NCBI GenBank assembly: GCA_045538935.1
Contig: JAZQEI010000006.1
Coordinates: 62,001 to 126,000, forward strand
Direction of reading: 5' to 3'
DNA from: RGIG3013 sp045538935
GTDB lineage: Bacteria > Bacillota > Clostridia > Oscillospirales > Acutalibacteraceae
DNA: 64,000 nt
The notes below the pieces were generated by a model. The model saw only the letters and a program-made list of their open reading frames with translations. It ran no database searches and was not told where the DNA came from. Position numbers and translations under genes: made by a program. Below, piece after piece: positions 17,657 through 27,057 of this stretch (the stretch's first letter is position 1; every line of letters begins with the position of its first letter).

Positions 17657-20600
17657 TTTTACTGAACAACAAAGTGCTGCAATTAATCAAAAGGGTTCTA
17701 TTTTGGTTTCGGCTGCGGCGGGTTCGGGTAAAACTGCTGTGTTGGTTGAACGTATAGTTAAACTTGTTTGCCAAGAAAAAGACCCTATAAGTATTGATAA
17801 ACTGCTGGTTGTTACATTTACTAATGCTGCAGCAGAAGAATTGAAACTCAGAATTCAAAAAAGACTAAGTGAAGAGTCTGACAAGCAACCCCAAAACCGT
17901 TGGATAAAACGTCAGATTTTGATGTTGCCAAGTGCTAAAATTGGTACTATTGATTCTTTTTGTATAGATCTTGTTCGCGAAAATTTTGAAGCACTTGAAA
18001 TTTCTCCGGACTTTAAAATTTTAGACAATTCATCCCTCTCGGCTATATACGCTACGGCCGCAGACAAACTTACAAAAAAATATTACGAACTTGGTGATAA
18101 AGATTTTTTATCGTTGCTTAATGCGCTTGGCGCAGATTATGGTGATGATAATCTTATAAATACCATACATAGTCTTTATTCTTATTCGTCAATTATGCCA
18201 TTTCAAGACGATTGGCTTGACCACTGTACCGACAATTATGATTTTTCAACACAAGATCTTAATGATTCTTTTTGGGGCCAACAGGCATATAGTATTGCTC
18301 AAAGCATTATTAGCGATGCGCTAAATATTCTTTTGTCTGCAGAAGATATTTTGAGTCAAGATGAAGATGTTGTAAAAGCATATACCGATAATTTTCTAAG
18401 TTATAAAACAACTATTTTAAATCTAAAAAAATTAATTGATAAAAAAGAATGGAATAAAATCTATAATATAGTTTTAGAATTTAAGCCAGTAAATAAAAAA
18501 TCTCTTAAAAACTCCCAAACCAACTGTGTTGCTCAGTGCATAAATTTTGCTACTGCATCTGCTCAAACTGCTATAAACAAGGTTGGCAAGATGTTTTACG
18601 ACAAAAAGCAAACGGTTTTATCTCACTTAAAAACAAGTGGTGAATATGCTAAAAAATTGGTTGAGCTTACAAAAGAGTATGCTATAAATGTTGATACTCT
18701 TATGCGTGAGGAAAATGCCTATACATTTAGTAATATTGAATCTATGGCACTTAGTCTGCTTTGTGTAAAACAAAGTGAAAATATTATATTAACCGAGCAT
18801 GCTAATGAACTCAATAAACGTTTTTATGAGGTTTTGGTAGATGAATATCAAGACGTTAACAACCTACAAGATATGCTGTTTTATGTATTATCTAACAAGG
18901 GTAAAAAATTGTTTGTTGTTGGTGATATTAAACAGAGCATTTATAGATTCAGAGGTGCTAATCCAAATAATTTCTTAGAAAAGAAGAGCAAATATACAGA
19001 TTATATAAATGCTACGGAAAACGACTATAAGAAAATAATATTGTCTAATAACTTTAGAAGCCGTAAAGGAGTTTGTAGTTATATTAATTTTTTCTTCACT
19101 CAACTTATGAAAAAAGAAGAAACAGAAATTGATTATTCAGATGAAGAAAAATTGTACCCTTTAGCACAGTTTGACGAGAATGGTTTAAACGATGTAAGTG
19201 TGCATATGCTACAGTTTAATAATGATGAGTTTTCATCTATAACTGCTCAAGCCGAGCATATTGCAGAATACATAAAAAAAACTGTAAATTGCGATCCGTT
19301 TTTAAGAGGAAAAGCTGGCCTTAGAAAAGCGGAATATTCCGATTTTTGTATTTTGTTAAGAGCAACCAAAGAACGCCAAGAAATATTTGCTAATGCACTA
19401 AAAAGGCGATCAATACCAGTAAGTGTAAGTGTCGGCAACTTTACTGAATCATCTGAAGTTATAACATTTATGTCGTTATTAAGGGTTATAGATAACCCCA
19501 CAAGAGACGTACCGCTGTTATCTGCTATGTTGTCGCCAATATTTAGGTTTACTGCAGAAAAAATTGCAAAAATACGTATTGAGTTTAAAAATAAAACTAT
19601 ATACGGTTCGGTATGCGCTGCCGCAAAGAATAATGATGAAATTTGCCAAAACTTTATTGAGCAGATTTCCGAGTTTCGTCGTCTTAGCGCAACCATGACA
19701 ACCGAACAATTCATTTCTTATCTTTTAGATGTAACGGGATATATGAATTATATTTACTCTATGTCAGACCCGCAAATGAGAAGAAAAAATTGTTTAAAAA
19801 TATTAAAACTCGCTAAAGAGTATGATAGTTTTGCTAAAACCGGGTTGACTGGCTTTATAAATATGTTCGATCGCATAGCAGCCGACGATAAACCATCACA
19901 AGATGCAAAAATTTCTGGCTCTGGCGTAAAAATTATGAGCATACATGGCTCAAAAGGTTTACAATTTCCAATATGCATAATTGCCGATATGGAAAAGACC
20001 TTTAATATTTCTGATACTACATCGTTATTTTGCAAGAGTGAGAATTTAGGTATTGCTGTCAAATTTATAGATTATGCTAAAAATATAAAAGTTGCACCGC
20101 TTTCGCATATAATAATTGGCGAAGAGATAAAATCATCACAAATCGCTGAAGAATTAAGATTGTTATATGTTGCTATGACTCGTGCAGAAGAAAGACTTGT
20201 TTTGCTAAGTGCATCAAATAAGCCAGATAAAAAAATAGTTGAAGCAGCTGCAATGCAATACATTCAGCAAAACTCCAAACAAAAAGATTTAAACTTGTCG
20301 GTGAAAACGGCCACTTCGTACAATGATTGGCTTATTAATACCTTAATATTACACCCTAGCGCTACTGATTTAAGAAGCAGAGCGCTAGGAATTAGCGTGT
20401 TGCCTATAAAAGAAGACGAAAAAATTGAAATTCAAAATTATTTAGTAGAAGACGATTTGGTTGAAGAAAACGTTGTAGAGCAAGTAGTTGTTAATCAAAT
20501 TGACAACAAAATAGATCTTAATGAAATCTTTTCATATAAGTATCCTTTTGAGCAATTAAGGTATATTCAAGCCAAAACTTCGGTATCAAATTTAGTGCAT

Positions 20601-21173
20601 AACGCTAATACATTATCTGATTTTAGTTTTAACGATAAACCCGGATTTTTATCGGATGATGGTTTATCTGCAACTGATAAAGGAACAATTTTACACAAAT
20701 TTATGGAGCTGGCAAATTTTTCCGTTGCTGCTGTAGACTTAGAGTCGGAAATATACCGATTAGTTGATTATAAGTTCTTTACTCAAAGTCAGGCAGATGC
20801 GCTTGACAGAGAAAGAATTAAAGCATTTTTTAATTCTAAGTTGTATCAACGAATAGCAAATGCAAGTCACGTAAAGCACGAAATGCAATTTTTAACCGAG
20901 GTTTCAGTAAAAGACATCATAAGCGATATCTCTGAGAATTTACAAGATGAAAAAATAATTATTCAGGGTGCAGTTGATTTGGTGTTTGAAGAAGATGGTC
21001 AAATTGTTGTTGTTGATTTTAAAACCGATAGAATTAGCGATGAATACAAACTAAAAGAGTTGTATGCGCAACAATTAAACTACTATTCTTTTGCTTGCCA
21101 AAAGATTTTTAAAAAACCAATTAAACAAAAAATTATTTACTCGCTTAACCTAAATAAAGAAATCATTATATAA
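17646..21173 (+). CDS. addA: AddA helicase-nuclease subunit
   Basis: A 1175-aa UvrD/RecB-type protein. It shows Walker A (SAAAGSGKTAVLVERI), motif Ia (VVTFTNAAAEEL), the DEYQDVN helicase motif, GDIKQSIYRFRGA, SIHGSKGLQFP and LYVAMTRAEERL. The C-terminal RecB-like nuclease has VVDFKTDRI. The GTG at 17646 has AAGGGG 8 bases upstream; another in-frame GTG lies at 17637. It overlaps addB by 11 bases. Confidence 0.96.
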   Translation: MKHNFTEQQSAAINQKGSILVSAAAGSGKTAVLVERIVKLVCQEKDPISIDKLLVVTFTNAAAEELKLRIQKRLSEESDKQPQNRWIKRQILMLPSAKIGTIDSFCIDLVRENFEALEISPDFKILDNSSLSAIYATAADKLTKKYYELGDKDFLSLLNALGADYGDDNLINTIHSLYSYSSIMPFQDDWLDHCTDNYDFSTQDLNDSFWGQQAYSIAQSIISDALNILLSAEDILSQDEDVVKAYTDNFLSYKTTILNLKKLIDKKEWNKIYNIVLEFKPVNKKSLKNSQTNCVAQCINFATASAQTAINKVGKMFYDKKQTVLSHLKTSGEYAKKLVELTKEYAINVDTLMREENAYTFSNIESMALSLLCVKQSENIILTEHANELNKRFYEVLVDEYQDVNNLQDMLFYVLSNKGKKLFVVGDIKQSIYRFRGANPNNFLEKKSKYTDYINATENDYKKIILSNNFRSRKGVCSYINFFFTQLMKKEETEIDYSDEEKLYPLAQFDENGLNDVSVHMLQFNNDEFSSITAQAEHIAEYIKKTVNCDPFLRGKAGLRKAEYSDFCILLRATKERQEIFANALKRRSIPVSVSVGNFTESSEVITFMSLLRVIDNPTRDVPLLSAMLSPIFRFTAEKIAKIRIEFKNKTIYGSVCAAAKNNDEICQNFIEQISEFRRLSATMTTEQFISYLLDVTGYMNYIYSMSDPQMRRKNCLKILKLAKEYDSFAKTGLTGFINMFDRIAADDKPSQDAKISGSGVKIMSIHGSKGLQFPICIIADMEKTFNISDTTSLFCKSENLGIAVKFIDYAKNIKVAPLSHIIIGEEIKSSQIAEELRLLYVAMTRAEERLVLLSASNKPDKKIVEAAAMQYIQQNSKQKDLNLSVKTATSYNDWLINTLILHPSATDLRSRALGISVLPIKEDEKIEIQNYLVEDDLVEENVVEQVVVNQIDNKIDLNEIFSYKYPFEQLRYIQAKTSVSNLVHNANTLSDFSFNDKPGFLSDDGLSATDKGTILHKFMELANFSVAAVDLESEIYRLVDYKFFTQSQADALDRERIKAFFNSKLYQRIANASHVKHEMQFLTEVSVKDIISDISENLQDEKIIIQGAVDLVFEEDGQIVVVDFKTDRISDEYKLKELYAQQLNYYSFACQKIFKKPIKQKIIYSLNLNKEIII

Positions 21174-21175
21174 AA

Positions 21176-21202
21176 AATTAGGGCGGAATTTCCGCCCTAA
21201 TT
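21176..21202. terminator. Shared terminator between addA and dpaB
   Basis: An 11-bp stem (21176-21186 with 21192-21202, core AGGGCGG/CCGCCCT) lies between convergent genes. On the minus strand it is followed by six T, so it is strongest for dpaB. Confidence 0.85.
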
Positions 21203-21785
21203 AAATTACTGGTGCAGTAATTATGGGTTGTAATTGTTTACCGTCTATTGCTAGCTTTAAAGTATTCGGTATTTTTGTGAAGTCTGCTATCATAGAATTT
21301 GGCTTTTTAATACTATCGTCTTGTCTAAAGGGAACAAAGAAGATGTTTTTATTATTTAGCAGATAACCAATATTTTTTGATGATGCACCTAATGCATCGT
21401 TGGTTGCTATAGCTATTATTAACGGTTTTTTATTTCTTAAATGTGCTTTTGCGGCCATTGTGACTGTTGTGTCTGTTATGCCAAGAGCGAGCTTTGCAGC
21501 CGTGTTAGACGTGCATGGAGCTATAATTAATACATCAAACATGTTTTTTGGCCCAATTGGCTCAGCATCTACAATAGTATGAATTATATCTTTACCGCAA
21601 ATTTCTGATATTTTTTTGTTTATGTCATTAGCTTTGCCAAATCTAGTATCGGTTTTATATAAATTTTCAGACATTATTGGAAATACATCTGCGCCAAGTT
21701 CGTTCAATATTTTTAACTGACAAATTGAATCGGCAATTGTGCAAAATGAGCCGCACATTGCATAGCCTATTTTTAGCCCTTTCAT
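21201..21785 (-). CDS. dpaB: Dipicolinate synthase subunit B (flavoprotein)
   Basis: A 194-aa flavoprotein-like protein. The N-terminal GYAMCGSFCTIADSICQL, LIIAPCTSNTAAKLALGITDTTVTMAAKAHLR and TNDALGASSKNIG are characteristic of SpoVFB. With DpaA it makes dipicolinic acid from dihydrodipicolinate in the mother cell, for the dehydration and heat resistance of the spore core. It overlaps the dpaA stop by 4 bases. Confidence 0.95.
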   Translation of the reverse strand: MKGLKIGYAMCGSFCTIADSICQLKILNELGADVFPIMSENLYKTDTRFGKANDINKKISEICGKDIIHTIVDAEPIGPKNMFDVLIIAPCTSNTAAKLALGITDTTVTMAAKAHLRNKKPLIIAIATNDALGASSKNIGYLLNNKNIFFVPFRQDDSIKKPNSMIADFTKIPNTLKLAIDGKQLQPIITAPVI

Positions 21786-22633
21786 AGTTTTTCACCTTGT
21801 ATTCTTGTGTTTAAGTATTGTATAATAGTGTTCGCAATAAACTCTGCAGCGGTTTTCGGTGATGTTTTCGATGGCAGAGCTAATGCATGAATAGTTTTAA
21901 TATTTCTTTTTTGTGCAGCTGTAAAATCGGTTCCTCCAGGAATAGATGCTAAGTCTATAATTAAAGAATTCTTGTTGCACATAGATATAATTTTATCGTT
22001 TAAAACCAGATGTGGTACAGTGTTGAAAATAAAATCGAATTTATGAATGTGTGCATAAATGTCTTCTGTTTGAATAGCAGTATTGCCACTTGCTTTAATA
22101 TATGCTAAGTCGCTTTCTTTTCTGGCGCTTACATAAACTTTTGCTTTAAGAGCGCTAAGTCGGTCACTTAAAATTTTTCCTATACGGCCATTACCGATTA
22201 CAAGACACTTAGAACCATAAATAGTTATTTCACTGTTTTCTAATGCACACAAAAGTGCGCCTTCTGCTGTTGGTATGGCATTTAGAATGTTTAGTGATTC
22301 AGATTTATAATAGTCAATATAATTCGCTATATTTAAAGAAATATTTCCACCTAAAACGGTGCAGTTCTTACATTTTTCTTCGAGTGCTACTAAGGTTAAA
22401 GACTGTTTGCTAAATGGCATATAAACAGTTAACTTGTCTTTTGAAACTGGTAATGGTAGAATTATTGTTTCAAAATCTGAAATTTTATCTATGCTAACAC
22501 ATTTGTGTTTTAAAACACCATATGTATCAAAACCGCATAAGTAAATATCATAACCGGTTGTCTTTAAATAGTCGGCTACGTATAGCTGCTTTTTGTCACC
22601 GCCAAGTATTAAAATTTTAATAAAGATCACCAC
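21782..22633 (-). CDS. dpaA: Dipicolinate synthase subunit A
   Basis: A 283-aa protein with an N-terminal domain starting ILILGGDKKQL and a Rossmann dinucleotide fold (CLVIGNGRIGKILSDRL). This is the SpoVFA pattern. The start is unclear. Two GTG codons at 22633 and 22630 have no ribosome binding site. The GGTGATC that overlaps them would itself be a good site for a rare ATT start a few codons further in. A hairpin terminator of cca and a sigma-K-like promoter lie just upstream. Confidence 0.93.
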   Translation of the reverse strand: MVIFIKILILGGDKKQLYVADYLKTTGYDIYLCGFDTYGVLKHKCVSIDKISDFETIILPLPVSKDKLTVYMPFSKQSLTLVALEEKCKNCTVLGGNISLNIANYIDYYKSESLNILNAIPTAEGALLCALENSEITIYGSKCLVIGNGRIGKILSDRLSALKAKVYVSARKESDLAYIKASGNTAIQTEDIYAHIHKFDFIFNTVPHLVLNDKIISMCNKNSLIIDLASIPGGTDFTAAQKRNIKTIHALALPSKTSPKTAAEFIANTIIQYLNTRIQGEKL

Positions 22634-22635
22634 AC

Positions 22636-22677
22636 AAAAAAATCGTCAAAGAATATATCTGATACATTCTATGACGA
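22636..22677 (-). terminator. Terminator of cca, directly before dpaA
   Basis: On the minus strand TCGTCA (22677-22672) pairs with TGACGA (22648-22643), with a further 5-bp helix above one mismatch. Seven T follow (22642-22636). It ends 2 bases before the first possible dpaA start. Confidence 0.75.
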
Positions 22678-22692
22678 AGTTTTTGATTTGGT
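22665..22692 (-). promoter_or_regulatory. Possible sigma-K promoter for dpaAB
   Basis: On the minus strand AC (22692-22691), a 17-bp spacer and CATAGAATG (22673-22665) match the sigma-K pattern AC-N16/17-CATAnnnTA at all but the last position. In Bacillus the dpaA/dpaB (spoVF) operon is a sigma-K target. The match is short, so chance cannot be excluded. Confidence 0.45.
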
Positions 22693-22698
22693 TTATAT

Positions 22699-23874
22699 TT
22701 ATATGTGTTTTTTTGCAATTGCCATAAGTTTTTTTGGTGTATTTAGTGTTGGGTCTTCAATTACAAGGTCTAACAAAATATTAAGTATTTGCCCAATATT
22801 GCAGTTTTTGGCGCCACATTTAATAATATCTTCACCACTAATTTTTAATTGTTTAATTAAATATGGTTCGTTATTTGAAATAATTTGTTTTATATTATCA
22901 ACGGATTCTGTTGTGTCCACGTCAAAAATAATTTGATAACTTTCCAATAAATCACATAACTCGTTTGGAGATATTTTCGAAAGTGTTTTTTTAATATCTG
23001 ATTTAGATGAGAATGGAAGACAATTTATAACACTAAAGTAAGCGCAAACTGTTTGTTTTGTTTTGTTATCTGCCTTTAGGTTTTCGAATAAATCTTTTGG
23101 GTTAAGCTTGGTTGCCAAGCAGAAAAAACAAAACCTAATGTTTTTGTTTGAGTTTATTTTGCCTAACAATTTAAAAATATTTTCATCAATTGATTTTGGC
23201 TTTAAATATGTTGGAACATCTGACGACAAAAGGTCTATTATGATTTCCGGTTTTTTGCCACATACAGTTTTAGTAAGTTCTGTATATATTCGCTCACGGC
23301 TTATATTGTTTAGTAAGTATGATAATTTTATTGCGCTGTTCAAGGTATCTTGCTGCATACTAAAATCTAGGGCAGAACAAAATCTAAACGCTCTTAAAAT
23401 TCTTAATGCGTCTTCGTTGAACCTAACATCTGGTTGGCCAACGCAACGTATTATTTTGTTTTTTAAATCATTAATGCCGTTAAATTTGTCTATTAGTCCT
23501 TCTTCTTTAGAATAGGCAAATGCATTTACGGTAAAATCTCTTCTAGATAAGTCTGAGTCGATGTTGCCAACAAAGCTAACGTTTTGAGGGTGTCTGCTAT
23601 CGGAATACTCGCCATCATTTCTAAAGGTGGTAACTTCAATTGGAATATCATCTATTATAACAGTTACCGTTCCATGTTTTATTCCGGTTGGAATTACCTT
23701 ATTAAAAAGATTTATAACCTGCTCCGGGGTTGCCGATGTTGCGATGTCGTAATCTTCGGGTTTATGTCCTAAAAGTGCATCTCTAACTGCACCACCTACG
23801 CAAAAGGCAGAAAATGAATGAGAATTTAGTTGTTTTAAGCACTTTTCTACGTGATTCGGTAAAAAAATTTTCAT
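22699..23874 (-). CDS. cca: CCA tRNA nucleotidyltransferase
   Basis: A 391-aa class II nucleotidyltransferase. It shows GGAVRDALLG and EDYDIATSATP (catalytic Asp pair), RRDFTVNAFAYS, and DALRILRAFRFCSAL. It adds or repairs the 3' CCA of tRNAs. All four tRNA genes in this window already encode CCA, so here it would act mainly in repair or on other tRNAs. ATG with GGAGAC upstream; it is divergent from murC. Confidence 0.95.
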   Translation of the reverse strand: MKIFLPNHVEKCLKQLNSHSFSAFCVGGAVRDALLGHKPEDYDIATSATPEQVINLFNKVIPTGIKHGTVTVIIDDIPIEVTTFRNDGEYSDSRHPQNVSFVGNIDSDLSRRDFTVNAFAYSKEEGLIDKFNGINDLKNKIIRCVGQPDVRFNEDALRILRAFRFCSALDFSMQQDTLNSAIKLSYLLNNISRERIYTELTKTVCGKKPEIIIDLLSSDVPTYLKPKSIDENIFKLLGKINSNKNIRFCFFCLATKLNPKDLFENLKADNKTKQTVCAYFSVINCLPFSSKSDIKKTLSKISPNELCDLLESYQIIFDVDTTESVDNIKQIISNNEPYLIKQLKISGEDIIKCGAKNCNIGQILNILLDLVIEDPTLNTPKKLMAIAKKHI

Positions 23875-23969
23875 TTTTTGTCTCCAAATTACAATTTGTT
23901 GTTTATTTTTTAATAATTTAGCAATATAATAGAATCAAAGATAACCAAACGAGAGGAAAGTTTTGTTTT

Positions 23970-25349
23970 ATGAAACAGCCCAAAGTTGAAGATAAAATTT
24001 TAGATAGCGTAAAGCGTATTCATATGATAGGCATCGGTGGTTCAGGCATGTGCCCAATTGCCGAAATACTTAGTTCTAAGGGATATATAATTTCCGGGTC
24101 TGATAACAACGAAAGTGATCCTTTAAAGCGCGTGATAAATATGGGCGCAAAGGTTTATATGGGTCATGATGCTAAGAATATTGAGGGTGCAGAACTCATT
24201 ATTTATTCTGCAGCAATTTCTGCTGATAACCCAGAACTGTGTGCCGCAAGGGAACAGTGCATACCCACTATGGAACGTTCACATGTTTTGGGCGCATTAA
24301 CCAGAAAGTATGATAACGTAATTGGTGTTTGCGGAACTCATGGAAAAACTACCGTTTCTTCTATGATAACACAAATTTTAATTTTAAACAACCTAAATCC
24401 TACTGCTGTTATAGGCGGTAGACTTCCTCTTATAAATTCAAACGGAATTTGCGGTACTAGTGAGCATATGGTTTGTGAGTCTTGTGAGTTTGTTGATACG
24501 TTTTTACAATTATCGCCAGACACGGCTGTTTTGCTTAATATAGATAACGATCATCTTGACTATTTTAAAACTATGGACAATTTAGTTGCATCGTTTAACA
24601 AGTTCTTAAAGATGGCAAAAAAAGTATTCGTTAATGGTGATGATGCTCTTGCATTAAAAGCAAGTGACGCAATATTAGCAGAGAAAATAACTTTTGGATT
24701 AAATTCTAACTGTAATTATACGGCACAAAATTTAAAATCCGGTAAGTTTGGTTATAGTTTTGATGCTTGCTTTGGTGGAGAAAAAATTATAACTATTGAT
24801 CTTAAAATACCTGGAAAACATAATGTTTACAACGCTCTAGCTGCGTTTGCGGTTGCACATAATATGGGTGTGGCACCTATTGGTATAAAGGAAGCATTAT
24901 TAGAATTTACCGGTGCTGGTAGACGTTTTGAATTTTTGGGCGATTTTTCTAACGGATTGGTTTTAGCAGACGATTATGCGCACCATCCAACCGAGATTAA
25001 TGCTACTCTTACCGCCGCAAAAGATTTGCCGTACAAGCGTGTTACGGTTGTTTTTCAACCATTTACATTTTCACGCACAGCACTATTGTTTGACGATTTT
25101 GTGAACGCATTGTCTATAGCCGACAGGGTCGTTTTAACTCCTATTATGGGCTCTAGGGAAAAGAATGAGTATAACATTTCGTCTGAAATGATTGCGGAAA
25201 AACTTGAAAATGCTGTTTGTTTACAGACATTTACCGATGTGGCGGATTATATCGTAAAAACGGCTATTGACGGTGATTTAGTAATCACTATGGGTGGCGG
25301 CGATATCTATAAAGCTGCATACATTATCAGAGAAAGGTTAAAGGACTAA
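23970..25349 (+). CDS. murC: UDP-N-acetylmuramate--L-alanine ligase
   Basis: A 459-aa Mur ligase catalysing ATP-dependent addition of L-Ala to UDP-MurNAc. It shows the N-terminal IGIGGSGMCPIAEIL, the P-loop GVCGTHGKTTVSSMI, and the C-terminal DDYAHHPTEINATLTAAK. GAGAGGAAAG upstream supports the ATG. A TATAAT at 23925-23930 could be its -10, but no good -35 is seen. Confidence 0.97.
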   Translation: MKQPKVEDKILDSVKRIHMIGIGGSGMCPIAEILSSKGYIISGSDNNESDPLKRVINMGAKVYMGHDAKNIEGAELIIYSAAISADNPELCAAREQCIPTMERSHVLGALTRKYDNVIGVCGTHGKTTVSSMITQILILNNLNPTAVIGGRLPLINSNGICGTSEHMVCESCEFVDTFLQLSPDTAVLLNIDNDHLDYFKTMDNLVASFNKFLKMAKKVFVNGDDALALKASDAILAEKITFGLNSNCNYTAQNLKSGKFGYSFDACFGGEKIITIDLKIPGKHNVYNALAAFAVAHNMGVAPIGIKEALLEFTGAGRRFEFLGDFSNGLVLADDYAHHPTEINATLTAAKDLPYKRVTVVFQPFTFSRTALLFDDFVNALSIADRVVLTPIMGSREKNEYNISSEMIAEKLENAVCLQTFTDVADYIVKTAIDGDLVITMGGGDIYKAAYIIRERLKD

Positions 25350-25350
25350 A

Positions 25351-26079
25351 ATGGAAAGGAATATGTTAAAAAAATCCGGTGGAGTATTGGCTAGAGCTGT
25401 GTTGGCTAGCATTATGGCTTTGCTTGTTCATATATCGATTATTTTTTGTGGAAACTTTTTACTTACTAATGCTGAAGGTTATGATGTTTATGTTTTAAAC
25501 GAAGAAACCAACAAGCAAGAATTATATTATACACATTATTTTGCAGATTCTGCAGAGGATACAAAGATTGCAGAACTAGAGGCTAATGAAATTCCATATT
25601 TAAAACAAGAAATTCGCAGTCAGCTTAACAAAGTTGAAAAGGGAATACTGGCAATTATCTCACAGATATTTTGCTTAGGTATAATAATTTCTTTTATATA
25701 CGTTTACATATGGAAGATAGGTAATAATGATTTAAATTTGGTTAAATTTGATAGAATTAAATTTGATAAACTTAAAGGACTTAAAATAGGATTACTTGCT
25801 ACTATACCGTTCGCCATTGTATACTTAATGTTGGTTTTGGGCGCAATTGGAATGTTGCCAGGTAAAGTGATTATATTTTATCGCGCGGTGTACGGCTTTG
25901 TTTTTCCGTTAACTTCTAAGATTATTGGCTCGTCGTTTTTGGCAGAGGAGTTGTCGGTTTTAAAGTTATTATTACTTGCATTAATGGTCTTTATTATTCC
26001 GTTAATTTGTCATTTTAGTTATTTAATTGGCTACAAAGATATTTCTATAAAAAACAAGATAGTTTATAAGGAAGGTTAA
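25351..26079 (+). CDS. Hypothetical membrane protein
   Basis: A 242-aa protein with an N-terminal hydrophobic segment (about 15-38), a polar loop of about 60 residues with acidic patches, then four further membrane helices. No family is recognised. It begins one base after the murC stop, with AAAGGA 6 bases upstream. It is followed 2 bases later by a DUF624-like membrane protein, so the two are probably co-translated and may act together. Confidence 0.7.
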   Translation: MERNMLKKSGGVLARAVLASIMALLVHISIIFCGNFLLTNAEGYDVYVLNEETNKQELYYTHYFADSAEDTKIAELEANEIPYLKQEIRSQLNKVEKGILAIISQIFCLGIIISFIYVYIWKIGNNDLNLVKFDRIKFDKLKGLKIGLLATIPFAIVYLMLVLGAIGMLPGKVIIFYRAVYGFVFPLTSKIIGSSFLAEELSVLKLLLLALMVFIIPLICHFSYLIGYKDISIKNKIVYKEG

Positions 26080-26081
26080 TT

Positions 26082-26903
26082 ATGGCACTTATACCGTCGT
26101 TTATAAAAGGTAAAGGTTATTACACCAAAGAAGGCCCTGGCGTTTCTAAAAATGGCCCACAAAAAAAGAAGTTTATACTTTTTTTTGAACAGTTTTTTGC
26201 TAATTTTGGTAAACTTATAATTTCGGGTTTATTTACAACTGCTTTTACACTTCCAATTGTTACTTTAGGATTAGGTAACGTAGGTATTACTAATATTTGC
26301 CGAAACATATATTGTGGCAGACATTCTTTTGGCGTTTCTGATTACATAGAAACCATAAAGAAAAACTGGAAACAAGCAATAGTTGTTGGTATTATAAATA
26401 CAATAGTTATGACCTTGTTGTTATTTGATATATATTATTTTGGTTCTATTTTAAAAGATAATAAAGATACGTTCTCTAGCGTTGCTCTTGGTATGTGTAT
26501 TTTTATATTTGCAACATTTGCTATGATGAAATATTATGTTTGGGTACTTATGATAACCTTTAAGTACACTATAAAAAATATTTACAAAAACAGTTTTAAA
26601 TTTGTGTTTTTGAATTTCCCGCGTAGTTTGCTGGTTGGTATATTATCAATAATCGCTTATGCACTAGGATTTTTATTGTTCTGGTATGGTGGTGCGCTTG
26701 GACTTGCTTGTGTAGTTGCGTTGGCATTTACTATTTGGCCGCCATTTAAAGCCCTGCTTATACAATATTGTGTATTCGACAGCATTAAAAAAATAGTAAT
26801 AGATCCATATTACAATGAGCATCCCGATGAAGACATAGAACTACGTAAATCAATGGGTTTTTTATCTGATGAAGATGACGAACCTATTTTTGAAGATGCT
26901 TAA
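26082..26903 (+). CDS. YesL/DUF624-like membrane protein
   Basis: A 273-aa protein with about five membrane helices. The segment ANFGKLIISGLFTTAFTLPIVTLGLGNVGITNICRNIYCG followed by DYIETIKKNWKQA matches the DUF624 (YesL) pattern. The C-terminal tail is acidic (SDEDDEPIFEDA). Function is unknown; some relatives lie beside carbohydrate-uptake genes, but there are none here. GGAAGG precedes the ATG. Confidence 0.7.
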   Translation: MALIPSFIKGKGYYTKEGPGVSKNGPQKKKFILFFEQFFANFGKLIISGLFTTAFTLPIVTLGLGNVGITNICRNIYCGRHSFGVSDYIETIKKNWKQAIVVGIINTIVMTLLLFDIYYFGSILKDNKDTFSSVALGMCIFIFATFAMMKYYVWVLMITFKYTIKNIYKNSFKFVFLNFPRSLLVGILSIIAYALGFLLFWYGGALGLACVVALAFTIWPPFKALLIQYCVFDSIKKIVIDPYYNEHPDEDIELRKSMGFLSDEDDEPIFEDA

Positions 26904-26938
26904 TAATTAATGAACATTTTTAAAATAAAGGCATAATA

Positions 26939-27025
26939 TGTTAGCAGGGGGCAAAAACCTGCAAAATTTCGGCGATAGTCATGGCTGTCCACAGAGTACC
27001 GAATAAGTACCCCCATTATATAACA
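26939..27025 (+). ncRNA. Candidate structured RNA of unknown class
   Basis: A compact set of pairings lies in a gene-free gap. Closing stem TGTTA (26939-26943) / TAACA (27021-27025). P1 GCAGG (26944-26948) / CCTGC (26958-26962). P2 TTCGG (26968-26972) / CCGAA (26999-27003). P3 GATAG (26974-26978) / CTGTC (26985-26989). The P1 loop GGG (26949-26951) can form a pseudoknot with the C run at 27010-27014. One pair in P3 is a G-U on the plus strand, which favours plus-strand transcription. A strong terminator follows. It does not match any riboswitch consensus I know. Confidence 0.5.
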
Positions 27026-27056
27026 ACACGCCCACATACGTGGGCGTGTTTGCGTT
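27025..27056 (+). terminator. Terminator between the orphan RNA and degV
   Basis: An 11-bp perfect stem (27025-27035 with 27040-27050, core ACGCCCAC/GTGGGCGT), a 4-base loop ATAC and a T-rich tail on the plus strand. It may also serve degV, which ends at 27058 on the other strand. Confidence 0.88.
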
Positions 27057-27057
27057 T

